A stretch of 16,599 bases of DNA from assembly GCA_012719815.1 (NCBI GenBank), contig JAAXZP010000339.1, positions 1-16,599 of the forward strand, written 5' to 3'. The notes beneath the pieces are model-generated. The model worked only from the letters and a program-made list of their open reading frames with translations. It was not told where the DNA came from and did not search any database. This stretch comes from Christensenellaceae bacterium (GTDB lineage Bacteria > Bacillota > Clostridia > Christensenellales > SZUA-584). Positions 1-7,451 of this stretch are shown piece after piece. The translations under genes and the position numbers were made by a program. The first letter of the stretch is position 1. Each line of letters opens with the position of its first letter.

Positions 1-248
1 AGCAGCACGATCTGCCCGAACAGCGAAAACGTCGTCCCCGTGTCCGCCACCACCAGCCCCGTCACGCAGACCGCCGATGTGGAAGTAAAAAGAGCGTCCA
101 GAAAAGACAGCCGATGCTCCGTTGTGGTAGCAGCCGGAAGCGACAGCAAAACCGCACCCCGCAGTATCAGCACGACAAAACCCGCCACGATGACCTGCGT
201 GGGGTGCAGCTTTAAACCTCTCTCCAAAACACCGTTTTTATTTCGCAT
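1..248 (-). CDS. TrkH/KtrB-family potassium uptake protein, N-terminal part
   Basis: This is the N-terminal 82 codons of a membrane K+ translocating subunit; the gene continues beyond the left edge. The ATG at 246-248 opens MRNKNGVLERGLKLHPTQ, a short cytoplasmic leader followed by a first membrane helix (about residues 18-38, ending in LLSLP). A pore-loop signature follows, with TSTSAVCVTGL at residues 55-65 and then VVADTGTTFSLFGQ. The VCVTGL stretch is the first selectivity-filter repeat typical of KtrB/TrkH proteins, which take up K+ with a cytoplasmic KtrA/TrkA regulatory partner; no partner is visible here. An AAAGG lies 12 nt before the start, rather far. The gene begins 25 nt after the PHP phosphatase stop, so it is probably the last or near-last gene of a transcript starting at the P-type ATPase. 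KtrB rather than TrkH is an inference from the short N-terminus. Confidence 0.87.
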   Translation of the reverse strand, partial: MRNKNGVLERGLKLHPTQVIVAGFVVLILRGAVLLSLPAATTTEHRLSFLDALFTSTSAVCVTGLVVADTGTTFSLFGQIVL

Positions 249-273
249 GTGTCACGAAAACCTTTGGATACCG

Positions 274-1065
274 TTATGGTATTTTTATATGCTGCGGCTT
301 CCGGCTGTCGAAAGCGCAGACATACCTAAACCCGATGCTCTTTAATCCATCCAGCGTTTCGGCGACGGCATGTCCCACCGCGCTCTCATAATGCGCGTCT
401 GAGCCCACCGTCAGCAGCTCGCCGCCCAGCTCGTAATAGCGACGGATTATCGCCGTCTCCGGCATGGTGGACGGCGTCATACAAAGCCCGCCCGTGTTCA
501 CTTCCAGCGCCTTGCCGCGCTCGATCAGCGTTTTCAGCAGCTCGTCCACCGCGTCCGCGTATTCATCATAGCGCAACATCTTGTCCTCAAACGGACAGAA
601 CTTGCCGATATACCCCAAATGCCCCAGTATATCGTAATAGTCGCAGCTTCGTGCCGTCTCCAGCGACAGGCGCATATATTCGTCATAAATCTCCCGCTTC
701 GAATACTGCTGCCAGATGTCCTTATAATACGGGTCATGGCCGAACACCAGATGCAGCGATCCGATCACAAAATCGCACGGGTGCGCGTTCAGAAGGGCGG
801 CAATCTCATCCTTATATCTTAAATCCAGCCCGGCCTCTATGCCCCGCCGCATGTTAAGCTCCGGGAATTCGCGCCGGGTCTGCTCGAATGCCGCCTCATA
901 TGCCGCAAAATCCACGGTAAAATCGGGGCCTACGGGCACCCCCAAGTCGATATGCTCGGAAAATCCTACCTCTTTGAGGCCGGCGTCGCGCGCTGCCTGT
1001 GCCATGAGCCTCACCGGCACCTTGCAGTCGGCGGAGATATTCGTATGAATATGATAATCGATCAT
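274..1065 (-). CDS. PHP-domain phosphatase, HisK/HisJ-type histidinol-phosphatase family
   Basis: This 263-residue protein is a single PHP metal-dependent phosphoesterase domain of the size usual for class III histidinol-phosphatases, which convert L-histidinol phosphate to histidinol. The full set of expected metal ligands is visible: H5 and H7 (YHIHTN), E37/H38 (FSEH), E77 (GIEAGL), H105 (GSLHLV), H149 (LGHL), and D223 and H225 (GSDAH). An active trinuclear metal site is therefore likely. The start follows a GAGG very close to the ATG. The gene lies 44 nt downstream of the P-type ATPase and 25 nt upstream of the potassium transporter, not among his genes. The substrate therefore cannot be fixed from context, and a polymerase-independent PHP phosphatase with another sugar or nucleotide substrate is possible. 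The family assignment is secure; the specific reaction is an inference. Confidence 0.85.
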   Translation of the reverse strand: MIDYHIHTNISADCKVPVRLMAQAARDAGLKEVGFSEHIDLGVPVGPDFTVDFAAYEAAFEQTRREFPELNMRRGIEAGLDLRYKDEIAALLNAHPCDFVIGSLHLVFGHDPYYKDIWQQYSKREIYDEYMRLSLETARSCDYYDILGHLGYIGKFCPFEDKMLRYDEYADAVDELLKTLIERGKALEVNTGGLCMTPSTMPETAIIRRYYELGGELLTVGSDAHYESAVGHAVAETLDGLKSIGFRYVCAFDSRKPQHIKIP

Positions 1066-1109
1066 GTCCTCGCCCCCACTTTGGCTTTCCGCCGGTCAAT
1101 ACAGGAGTC

Positions 1110-3728
1110 TTACTTAACGCCCCTGTTTATCTGCCTTTTGATCCACTTCACGAATTCGCTGATCGGCACCACGGATATGCCGAGCGCCACCGTATACAGC
1201 CACTGCGTTCCCGTCAGCGCCGTCACGCCGAAAAAGGCGGCCAGCGGCGCATACCATACCACCACAGTCTGCAGCAATGCAGACACGATAAACGAGATAT
1301 GCATCCATTTGTTATGCCAAAAGCCTTTTATGACCGACCGCAGCGTGGAGCGGATGTTGAACACGTGGAACAGCTGCACCAGTCCCAGCACCATAAACGC
1401 CATGGTGTTGGCCACGGCGCTGTCGTGATACCGGCTCAAGCCCAGGAAATAAGCGCCCAGCGTCAGCGCGCTCATGATGACGCCGAAAACAATAAGGTTC
1501 GCCGCCATGCCTTCCGCAAAGAAGCTCTGTTTCGGATCCCGCGGTTTGCGGCGCATGATGTCGTCCGGGGCGGGCTCCATGCCCAGCGCCAGCGCCGGTA
1601 ACGTATCCGTCACCAGGTTCACCCACAGTATCTGCACCGGCGTCAGCACAACGAGCCCCGCCATCGTGCCCACGAACAGCGTGACCACCTCGGCCAGGTT
1701 GGCGGACAGCAGAAACTGCACCGCCTTTCTGATGTTGCGGTAGATGCGCCTCCCTTCCTGAACCGCGCGCACGATGGTGGCGAAGTTGTCGTCCGTCAGC
1801 ACCATATCCGATGCGTTTTTGGACACTTCGGTACCGGTGATGCCCATGCCCACGCCGATGTCCGCATTTTTCAGGGCGGGCGCGTCGTTGACGCCGTCGC
1901 CAGTCATCGCCACCACGCAGCCCCTGTCCTGAAACGCCTGCACGATGCGCACCTTGTGCTCTGGCGCCACACGCGCGTACCCGCGGATATCGTCGATATT
2001 TTCGGCCAGTTCCTCGTCGCTCATGCCGGCCAGCTCGGCGCCGGTGATCGCCCTGCTGCCTTGCTCCAGTATGCCCAGCTCCCGCGCGATGGCCACCGCC
2101 GTCGCCTTGTGGTCGCCGGTGATCATCACCGCCCTGATGCCCGCCTGCCGGCACAGCGCCACCGCCTCGGCAGCCTCGGGCCGCGGCGGATCCATCATTC
2201 CCGCCAGCCCGACGAATATCAGGCCCTCTTCCAGACCCTCGTCCGACAGCGGCACGCTCTGCAGCGGCTTAAAAGCCGCGCCCAGCACGCGCAGCGCCTG
2301 CCGGGCAAAATCCTCGTTGGCGTCCAGCAGCCGCCGCTTATACTCGTCGCTCAGCGGCCTTATCTCGCCGCCCGCCATCACGCGGCTGCACCGCGCTATC
2401 AGCTCGTCGGGCGCGCCCTTTACCAAAAGCTCAAGCGTCTCCCGCCCGTTGACGGTGCTCATCAGCTTGCGCTCCGAATCGAACGGGATCTCATACACGC
2501 GCGGCCAGGCCGCCATATCCACGCGCGGCGCGGAAAAAGCATACAGCCCCGTCTCCGTCGGGTCGCCGACCAGCTTTTCTTCGCCGCTCCCGTCCGCCAC
2601 TTTGGTATCGTTGCACAGCGCAAATACCCTGTCCAGCAGCTCCCGCTCCGGGCACGGCGGCACGGCGTCCGCCTCGTAGGCTTTAAAATTATAATAAGCG
2701 CGCTTCACCGTCATGCGGTTCTGCGTCAGCGTGCCTGTCTTGTCGGAGCAGATCACGCTTGTGGAGCCCAGCGTCTCCACCGCGGGCAGCCTGCGTACAA
2801 TCGCGCCGTTTTTGGACATCTTCTGCACGCCCATCGTGAGCTGCAGCGTCACCACCGTCGCAAGCCCTTCAGGAATCGCCGCCACCGCGAGGCTGATGGC
2901 CACCATAAACATGTCGAGTATATCCCGGCCGGTTACGAGCCCCACCGCGAATATCACCGCCGCCACCGCCAGCACGGCAATGGACAGCACGCGCGACAGC
3001 GCGTCCATGCGGCGCTGCAGCGGCGTCTGGCTTTCCTTCGCAGCGTCCAGCGCCCCGGCGATCCTGCCGATCTCGGTCTGCATGCCGGTACCCGCCACCA
3101 CGCCGGTCCCGCGCCCGTATGTCACGCTGGTGCCCGCATACGCCATGTTCACGCGCTCCGCCAGCGGCGTCTGCTCCGGCAGCACGGCGGCGGCATCCTT
3201 CTCCACCGGCACCGATTCCCCGGTGAGCATCGCTTCATCGATGCGCAGTGACGCCGTTTCGGTGAGCCGGATATCTGCGGGCACATAGTCGCCCGCTTCC
3301 AGCAGCACCACGTCGCCCACCACCAGCTCGGATGCGGGCACCGTCGCCACCTGGCCGCCGCGGATGACCCGGGCGGTCGGCGCGGACAGCTTCTTCAGCG
3401 CCTCCAGCGCCGCTTCGGCCTTGGCCTCCTGAATGGTACCCATCGCCGCGTTCAGTATGATCACCGCGAATATGATGATGGCGTCCGCCATATCATGCCC
3501 GATAATAAGGCTCAGCACGGCGGCGGCCAGCAGCACCAGTATCATCAGGTTTTTGAACTGGCTGATGATGATGCCGAGCAGCGTCTTCTTGCGGCCCTCT
3601 CTCAGCGTGTTGGGGCCGTACGCTTCCATGCGCCTTGCGGCCTCCTCCCGGCTCAGGCCTTCCTGGCGGGTGCCCAGCGCTTCAAAAACGCGCTCCGGCT
3701 TTATACAGAATGGGGATTCTTCCAGCAT
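1110..3728 (-). CDS. Calcium-translocating P-type ATPase (P2A, PMR1/SERCA-like)
   Basis: This 872-residue cation pump of the plasma membrane uses ATP, most likely to export Ca2+. The N-terminal cation-ATPase domain (about 5-75) is followed by the actuator motif TGES (169-172), PEGL in M4 (286-289), the phosphorylation site DKTGTLT with D329, KGAP in the nucleotide domain (437-440), and the hinge motif TGDGVNDAP (609-617). The C-terminal third holds the remaining membrane helices. Ca2+-site residues of the SERCA type are present: E287 in M4, N677 and E680 in M5 (SANLAEV), and N704, T707 and D708 in M6 (VNLVTDTLPA). The M8 position matching SERCA Glu908 appears to be Q785 (QLFHVFN). A GGGAG lies 7 nt before the ATG, and a TTGACA/TAATAT promoter lies about 75-100 nt upstream. 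It heads the unit that continues into the PHP and K+-transporter genes. Mn2+ or another divalent ion remains possible. Confidence 0.93.
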   Translation of the reverse strand: MLEESPFCIKPERVFEALGTRQEGLSREEAARRMEAYGPNTLREGRKKTLLGIIISQFKNLMILVLLAAAVLSLIIGHDMADAIIIFAVIILNAAMGTIQEAKAEAALEALKKLSAPTARVIRGGQVATVPASELVVGDVVLLEAGDYVPADIRLTETASLRIDEAMLTGESVPVEKDAAAVLPEQTPLAERVNMAYAGTSVTYGRGTGVVAGTGMQTEIGRIAGALDAAKESQTPLQRRMDALSRVLSIAVLAVAAVIFAVGLVTGRDILDMFMVAISLAVAAIPEGLATVVTLQLTMGVQKMSKNGAIVRRLPAVETLGSTSVICSDKTGTLTQNRMTVKRAYYNFKAYEADAVPPCPERELLDRVFALCNDTKVADGSGEEKLVGDPTETGLYAFSAPRVDMAAWPRVYEIPFDSERKLMSTVNGRETLELLVKGAPDELIARCSRVMAGGEIRPLSDEYKRRLLDANEDFARQALRVLGAAFKPLQSVPLSDEGLEEGLIFVGLAGMMDPPRPEAAEAVALCRQAGIRAVMITGDHKATAVAIARELGILEQGSRAITGAELAGMSDEELAENIDDIRGYARVAPEHKVRIVQAFQDRGCVVAMTGDGVNDAPALKNADIGVGMGITGTEVSKNASDMVLTDDNFATIVRAVQEGRRIYRNIRKAVQFLLSANLAEVVTLFVGTMAGLVVLTPVQILWVNLVTDTLPALALGMEPAPDDIMRRKPRDPKQSFFAEGMAANLIVFGVIMSALTLGAYFLGLSRYHDSAVANTMAFMVLGLVQLFHVFNIRSTLRSVIKGFWHNKWMHISFIVSALLQTVVVWYAPLAAFFGVTALTGTQWLYTVALGISVVPISEFVKWIKRQINRGVK

Positions 3729-3800
3729 AGCTGCGCTCCCGGAAACAAATAATACAATCTCCCCTTATATTCTGCCGATGATTTCCTATACAATACGTTC

Positions 3801-3830
3801 ATATTAAATGTGGAAACAGGCGATTGTCAA
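3801..3830 (-). promoter_or_regulatory. Sigma-A-type promoter of the P-type ATPase unit
   Basis: On the minus strand, TTGACA (3830-3825) is separated by 18 nt from TAATAT (3806-3801). The -35 is a perfect consensus and the -10 matches at 4 of 6 positions. Transcription would start about 65 nt before the ATPase start codon. It is divergent from the alaS promoter, with about 200 nt between them. Confidence 0.65.
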
Positions 3831-4029
3831 CTGCTGCCTTTCTCCGGCTGGGGCTGCCACAGACAACCTTGAATGATGGCTGCCGCTGGCTGCATTCTTC
3901 GGGAAGCACTCTTATTAAGAAACTAAAGTTTTTCAGCACCGGAATGCGTTTCTGATATTCCGCATCTTTCCCGACATTTTTGTCCGGTAGAGCAGCTTGT
4001 CACAGCATTTGCTCTCCCATGATTTTTCC
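3831..4029. other. Divergent intergenic spacer, no gene seen
   Basis: This stretch separates the minus-strand ATPase promoter from the plus-strand alaS promoter. I see no credible coding region, tRNA or terminator. The base composition is lower in G+C than the flanking genes. GGCTGC occurs three times near 3851-3890, but not as an ordered repeat. Confidence 0.5.
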
Positions 4030-4058
4030 TTGTTTTGCGGGCTTAATATTGCTATAAT
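4030..4058 (+). promoter_or_regulatory. Sigma-A-type promoter of alaS
   Basis: TTGTTT (4030-4035), a 17-nt spacer and a perfect TATAAT (4053-4058). The predicted transcript begins near 4065, only about 30 nt before the TTG start codon at 4096. That leaves no room for a T-box leader, so this synthetase gene does not seem to be under tRNA-sensing control. Confidence 0.8.
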
Positions 4059-4095
4059 GGATAATCGTATACAGAGACATAAGGAGAGACCTGCA

Positions 4096-5889
4096 TTGAA
4101 AGCTTTAACGAGCGCGGAGCTGCGCCAAATGTATCTTGAATTCTTTGCATCCAAAGGCCACGCCATCATCCCTTCGGCGTCGCTGATACCCGAAAACGAC
4201 CCGACCGTGCTGTTCACCACCGCGGGCATGCACCCGCTGGTGCCTTACCTTTTGGGCGAGAAACACCCGGAAGGCAAGCGCCTTGCCAACGTGCAAAAAT
4301 GCGTGCGCACCGGCGACATCGACGAGGTGGGCGACGCGTCCCACTGCACGTTCTTTGAAATGCTGGGCAACTGGTCGCTCGGAGACTATTTCAAGGAAGA
4401 AGCCATCGCGTACAGCTTTGAGTTCCTGACCTCGCCGGAGTGGCTGGGTATCGAAAAGGACAGGCTGTACTTCACCTGCTTCGCGGGCGACGAGGACGCC
4501 CCGAAGGATATCGAGTCCGCACAGCACTGGATGAGCCACGGCGTGGACGAAAGCCACATATATTTCCTCGGCAAAAAGCACAACTGGTGGGGCCCCGCGG
4601 GCATGACCGGCCCGTGCGGACCGGACACCGAGATGTTCATCGACACGGGGCTGCCCGCCTGCGGCCCGGACTGCAGCCCGGCATGCTCCTGCGGCAAATA
4701 CCTCGAGATCTGGAACGACGTGTTCATGCAGTACAACAAGACGGCGGACGGCAGGTTCGAGCCGCTCGCTCAGAAGAACGTGGATACCGGCATGGGCCTG
4801 GACCGCACGATTTGCATACTGCAGGGCAAAAAATCCGTCTACGACACCGACGTCTTCACCGGCGTTCTCGCCCGCATCGCGGAGCTGTCCGGCAAGGGTT
4901 ACGGCGACGACCCGGACACCACGCGCGCTTTCCGCATCATCGCGGACCACGTGCGCTGCGCCACCTTCATACTGGGCGACGAGAAAGGCGTCACGCCTTC
5001 CAACGTGGACCAGGGCTACGTGCTGCGCCGCCTGATACGCCGCGCCGTGCGCTATGCGCTGCGCCTCGGCATTCCGGAACAGTCGCTCCAGCATGTCGCC
5101 AGGGCCGTGATCGCGCAGTACTGCGAAGTCTACCCTGAGCTCAGCCGCAACGAGAACCGCATCATCACCGAGCTCAATCTGGAGGAGGAGCGCTTCTCGC
5201 GCACCATCCGCCAGGGCCTGCGGGAGTTTGAAAAGCTGCAGAGCCGGCTGACCGGCAAAATCATCGACGGCGCCAGCGCGTTCCGCCTTTATGACACCTT
5301 CGGCTTCCCCATCGAGTTCACGTTGGAGCTCGCCCACGAAAACGGGCTGGAGGGGGACACCAAAGGCTTTGAGGAAGCGTTCAAAAAACACCAGGAAGTC
5401 TCCGGCGCGGGCGCTGAGCAGCGCTTTAAGGGCGGCCTTGCAGACACCACTGAAGAAACCGCCCGTCTGCATACCGCGACGCACCTGCTGCACGCCGCGC
5501 TGCGCAAGGTACTGGGCAACGAAGTGGAGCAGAGGGGCAGCAACATCACGGCTGAACGCCTGCGTTTCGACTTCTCGTTCCCGCGCAAGATGGAGGAACA
5601 CGAAATCAGGGAGGTAGAGCGGCTTGTCAACGAGGCCATCGAAGCGGGCGTAGACGTCGTCTGCGAGGAGATGTCCGTCGAGGAAGCAAAAAAACAGGGC
5701 GCCATCGGCCTGTTCGAGTCCAAATACGGCAATATCGTCAAGGTGTACTCCGTTCCCGGCTACTCCAAGGAGATCTGCGGCGGCCCGCACGCGTCCAACA
5801 CCGCCGAACTGGGGCGCTTTGAAATCGTGAAAGAACAGTCCAGCTCCGCGGGCGTTAGGCGCATCAAGGCCGTGCTCCACGAAAAATAA
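4096..5889 (+). CDS. alaS: Alanyl-tRNA synthetase, short form lacking the C-Ala domain
   Basis: This enzyme charges tRNA-Ala with alanine in the cytoplasm. I place the start at the TTG at 4096, because an AAGGAG at 4081-4086 sits 9 nt upstream and the protein then opens with the usual synthetase N-terminus (LTSAELRQMYLEFFASKGH). The extra upstream codons of the open frame overlap the promoter. The 597 residues comprise the class II catalytic core (motif 2 around RTGDIDEVGDASHCTFFEML, 71-90), the tRNA-recognition helical domain (about 250-440), and an editing domain whose metal ligands H459, H463 (HTATH), C561 and H565 (CGGPH) are all present. Cys189, 193, 197 and 199 form an additional cluster in the catalytic part. 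Usual bacterial AlaRS is about 870 residues; this one ends right after the editing domain, as in a known short clostridial subfamily. The strong terminator that follows and the monocistronic layout argue against a truncation by mutation. Confidence 0.92.
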   Translation: MKALTSAELRQMYLEFFASKGHAIIPSASLIPENDPTVLFTTAGMHPLVPYLLGEKHPEGKRLANVQKCVRTGDIDEVGDASHCTFFEMLGNWSLGDYFKEEAIAYSFEFLTSPEWLGIEKDRLYFTCFAGDEDAPKDIESAQHWMSHGVDESHIYFLGKKHNWWGPAGMTGPCGPDTEMFIDTGLPACGPDCSPACSCGKYLEIWNDVFMQYNKTADGRFEPLAQKNVDTGMGLDRTICILQGKKSVYDTDVFTGVLARIAELSGKGYGDDPDTTRAFRIIADHVRCATFILGDEKGVTPSNVDQGYVLRRLIRRAVRYALRLGIPEQSLQHVARAVIAQYCEVYPELSRNENRIITELNLEEERFSRTIRQGLREFEKLQSRLTGKIIDGASAFRLYDTFGFPIEFTLELAHENGLEGDTKGFEEAFKKHQEVSGAGAEQRFKGGLADTTEETARLHTATHLLHAALRKVLGNEVEQRGSNITAERLRFDFSFPRKMEEHEIREVERLVNEAIEAGVDVVCEEMSVEEAKKQGAIGLFESKYGNIVKVYSVPGYSKEICGGPHASNTAELGRFEIVKEQSSSAGVRRIKAVLHEK

Positions 5890-5929
5890 CCGGGCGGTGT
5901 CCAATAAAGAAATTAAAAAATCAACAGCA

Positions 5930-5972
5930 AAAGAGCGGGGTATCCGATACGATACTCCGCTCTTTGTTTTCC
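5930..5972 (+). terminator. Intrinsic terminator after alaS, probably bidirectional
   Basis: A 15-bp stem (5930-5944 with 5951-5965, a single G-T wobble) encloses a 6-nt loop and is followed by TTT-G-TTTT. On the minus strand the same hairpin is followed by TTTTGCTG, so it can also end the convergent binding-protein transcript whose gene stops at 5993. The base of the stem is AAAGAGCGG/CCGCTCTTT, the same as in the rpsR terminator. Confidence 0.9.
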
Positions 5973-5992
5973 GTATTACTTCCGCCGCAGGT

Positions 5993-7048
5993 TTAAGGCA
6001 TGTAGTAGATCGCGTCGTCCGGCAGAGCGCCGCCCAGCGATTTGGGGTCGCTCTCAAACATCACCTGGAAGTAGTCGGAGAGTATCGCCTTGCAGGCCTC
6101 GCCCGTGATAAACGAGATACCGCAGCGCGGTATGGCCGCTTTGGCGATGGGCTCCGCACCCACGATGCCTGCCGCCACGATATCCGCAGCCGCCGCGTCG
6201 GGGTCTGTCGTCACGTACTCAACCGACTGGCTGTAATCCGCGATCAGTTTCTCCATCGCAGCCTTGTCCGCCGCAAAGTCATTCAGTACCACCGTCACGC
6301 CCATCGGCATGCCTGCGTCCTCGCCGAAAATCTTTTGCCACTCCTCGTTGATGTCAATCTTCACTTTTATGTCCGCATTCTTCGCAAGCACCGTGGATAC
6401 GAACGGCTCCGGCAGCAGCGCCAGCGTCACATCGCCGGCCGCCATGGCGTTCGCGAGATCGGCGTGAGCGCCCAGGTACTCCACAGTCACGTTCTCCACG
6501 CCGTTGGCCGCCAGTATCTTTTTCAGCGCGAACTCCGGCGTGGAGCCTTGACCGGTGGCGTATATCGTCTTGCCCGCCAGGTCGGCGACGCTTTCCACGG
6601 TATCGCCGTTCTCCAGAATGTACAGCACGCCCATCGTGTTCACAGCCACCACGGAGATACCGCCCTGCATCTTGTTGTACAGCACCGCCGCCAGGTTGGA
6701 CGGTATCGTCGCGACGGACACTTCCTTGTTGATAATCTTGGGCGTGATCTCGTCCGGGCTGGAAAGCAGGCTGACTTCGTAAGCCTCGTTGCTAAACAGC
6801 CGGATCATCCCCATGCCGGTAGGTCCCGCCAGCGTGGCGACCTTTACCGGTTCGCTCGCGCCGCTGGTCGGTTCCGCCGTCTCATCGGGCGCTGCCGTCT
6901 CAGTCGTCGCTGCCGTCTCAGCTGTCGCCGCAGGGCTCTCTGCGGCCGGGGTTTGCCCGGCTGTTTCGGCGGGCGCGTTTTCCGCGCAGGCAGCCATCAT
7001 CAGGATCACCATCAGCAGCGCTACCGCTGCCATCCACACTCTTTTCAT
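5993..7048 (-). CDS. ABC transporter substrate-binding lipoprotein, TauA/NMT1-like (orphan)
   Basis: This is an extracytoplasmic solute-binding protein of 351 residues. The ATG at 7046-7048 is chosen over a longer in-frame option because AAAGGAG sits 8 nt upstream and the protein then opens with a signal peptide (MKRVW plus hydrophobic core). The lipobox is MAAC with the lipidated Cys at 21. Residues 22-65 are an Ala/Glu/Thr/Pro-rich linker. The binding domain begins near 68 with KVATLAGPTGMGMIRLF and contains DLAGKTIYATGQGSTPEF and LLPEPFVSTVL, typical of the family that binds nitrate, sulfonates, pyrimidine thiamin precursors and similar small molecules. The ligand cannot be told from sequence. 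The permease and ATPase expected next to it are absent on both sides, so it must work with components encoded elsewhere. A structured leader with its own terminator precedes it, suggesting ligand-controlled expression. Confidence 0.85.
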   Translation of the reverse strand: MKRVWMAAVALLMVILMMAACAENAPAETAGQTPAAESPAATAETAATTETAAPDETAEPTSGASEPVKVATLAGPTGMGMIRLFSNEAYEVSLLSSPDEITPKIINKEVSVATIPSNLAAVLYNKMQGGISVVAVNTMGVLYILENGDTVESVADLAGKTIYATGQGSTPEFALKKILAANGVENVTVEYLGAHADLANAMAAGDVTLALLPEPFVSTVLAKNADIKVKIDINEEWQKIFGEDAGMPMGVTVVLNDFAADKAAMEKLIADYSQSVEYVTTDPDAAAADIVAAGIVGAEPIAKAAIPRCGISFITGEACKAILSDYFQVMFESDPKSLGGALPDDAIYYMP

Positions 7049-7136
7049 GCTCCATTCTCCTTTACAAACCTTATTTGCTCCCGCGACCAGCGCAGGGTGA
7101 GTACCGCTTATGCCTAAGCCCCTCTCTTCCGGAATC

Positions 7137-7160
7137 AAAAAACCTGCCCCGAAAGGCAGG
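7137..7160 (-). terminator. Leader terminator upstream of the binding-protein gene
   Basis: On the minus strand CCTGCC (7160-7155), loop TTTCGG (7154-7149) and GGCAGG (7148-7143) form a perfect 6-bp stem followed by six T (7142-7137). It lies inside the 5' untranslated region, so transcription must pass it to reach the coding region, which supports attenuation. Confidence 0.85.
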
Positions 7161-7298
7161 CCTACAATGCAAAATCTTTGGCTGACAGCAGCCAGATGCT
7201 ATGCAACGCGCCTTTCGGTTAAGACCAAAGTCTGCACCGTCAGATCGGGTCTATGGGTTACCGGACGCCGCGCAGAACGCATCTTGCGCCGCATCTGT
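7137..7298 (-). promoter_or_regulatory. Structured leader RNA, candidate transcription-attenuating riboswitch (class not recognised)
   Basis: Read on the minus strand, this leader runs from the promoter to a perfect intrinsic terminator about 90 nt before the binding-protein start. Visible helices are a possible closing pair (7298-7291 with 7170-7164, one bulge), a hairpin at 7289-7270 (5 bp), a 4-bp hairpin at 7233-7222, a 6-bp hairpin at 7194-7179 with loop CTGT, and a long-range pairing of CGGTAA (7263-7258) with TTAACCG (7222-7216). CCGAAAGGC (7218-7210) is perfectly complementary to GCCTTTCGG (7157-7149), which is part of the terminator stem plus loop. This antiterminator helix excludes both the terminator and the long-range pairing, the classic layout of a genetic OFF/ON switch. 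I do not find signatures of TPP, cobalamin, SAM, FMN, glycine, lysine, purine or THF riboswitches. The ligand is unknown; a protein-binding or T-box-unrelated attenuator is possible. Confidence 0.6.
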
Positions 7299-7302
7299 GT
7301 GA

Positions 7303-7331
7303 ATAATATCACAATATCCCCCGAAAATCAA
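7303..7331 (-). promoter_or_regulatory. Promoter of the leader RNA and binding-protein gene
   Basis: On the minus strand TTGATT (7331-7326), a 17-nt spacer and TATTAT (7308-7303). Transcription would begin near 7296-7298, immediately at the structured leader. It sits after the terminator of the preceding unit, so the binding-protein gene is an independent transcript. Confidence 0.75.
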
Positions 7332-7370
7332 TAACGCAAATCGTCGCTGCGGCCGCTGCCACGAAGAAAA

Positions 7371-7408
7371 AATAAAAAACCCCGCTTTCATCGGCAAGAA
7401 CGGGGTTT
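7371..7408 (-). terminator. Intrinsic terminator after the DUF998-like gene
   Basis: On the minus strand AAACCCCG (7408-7401) pairs with CGGGGTTT (7384-7377) around a 16-nt loop, followed by a T-rich tract. It ends the DUF1638-ASKHA-DUF998 unit about 45 nt beyond its last stop codon. Confidence 0.85.
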
Positions 7409-7451
7409 ATCGGCGTATTAAAGCGTCCAAACCGGCTTTTAGCCGATGGCA

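Noticed and set aside
1956..3251. 431-codon open frame on the plus strand opposite the P-type ATPase
   Set aside because: It lies wholly within the conserved ATPase frame and has the low-complexity His/Arg-rich make-up of an antisense shadow.
3831..4095. T-box leader upstream of alaS
   Set aside because: The well-formed promoter at 4030-4058 leaves only about 30 nt of leader, and no T-box sequence or terminator precedes the start codon.
4105..6057. 650-codon open frame on the minus strand opposite alaS
   Set aside because: It is a compositional shadow of alaS that crosses its terminator, and shows no domain.
7137..7298. Assignment of the leader to TPP, SAM-I, cobalamin, FMN, glycine, purine or THF riboswitches, or to 6S RNA
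   Set aside because: None of the conserved core sequences of these classes could be found by eye, and the length and internal terminator do not fit 6S RNA.
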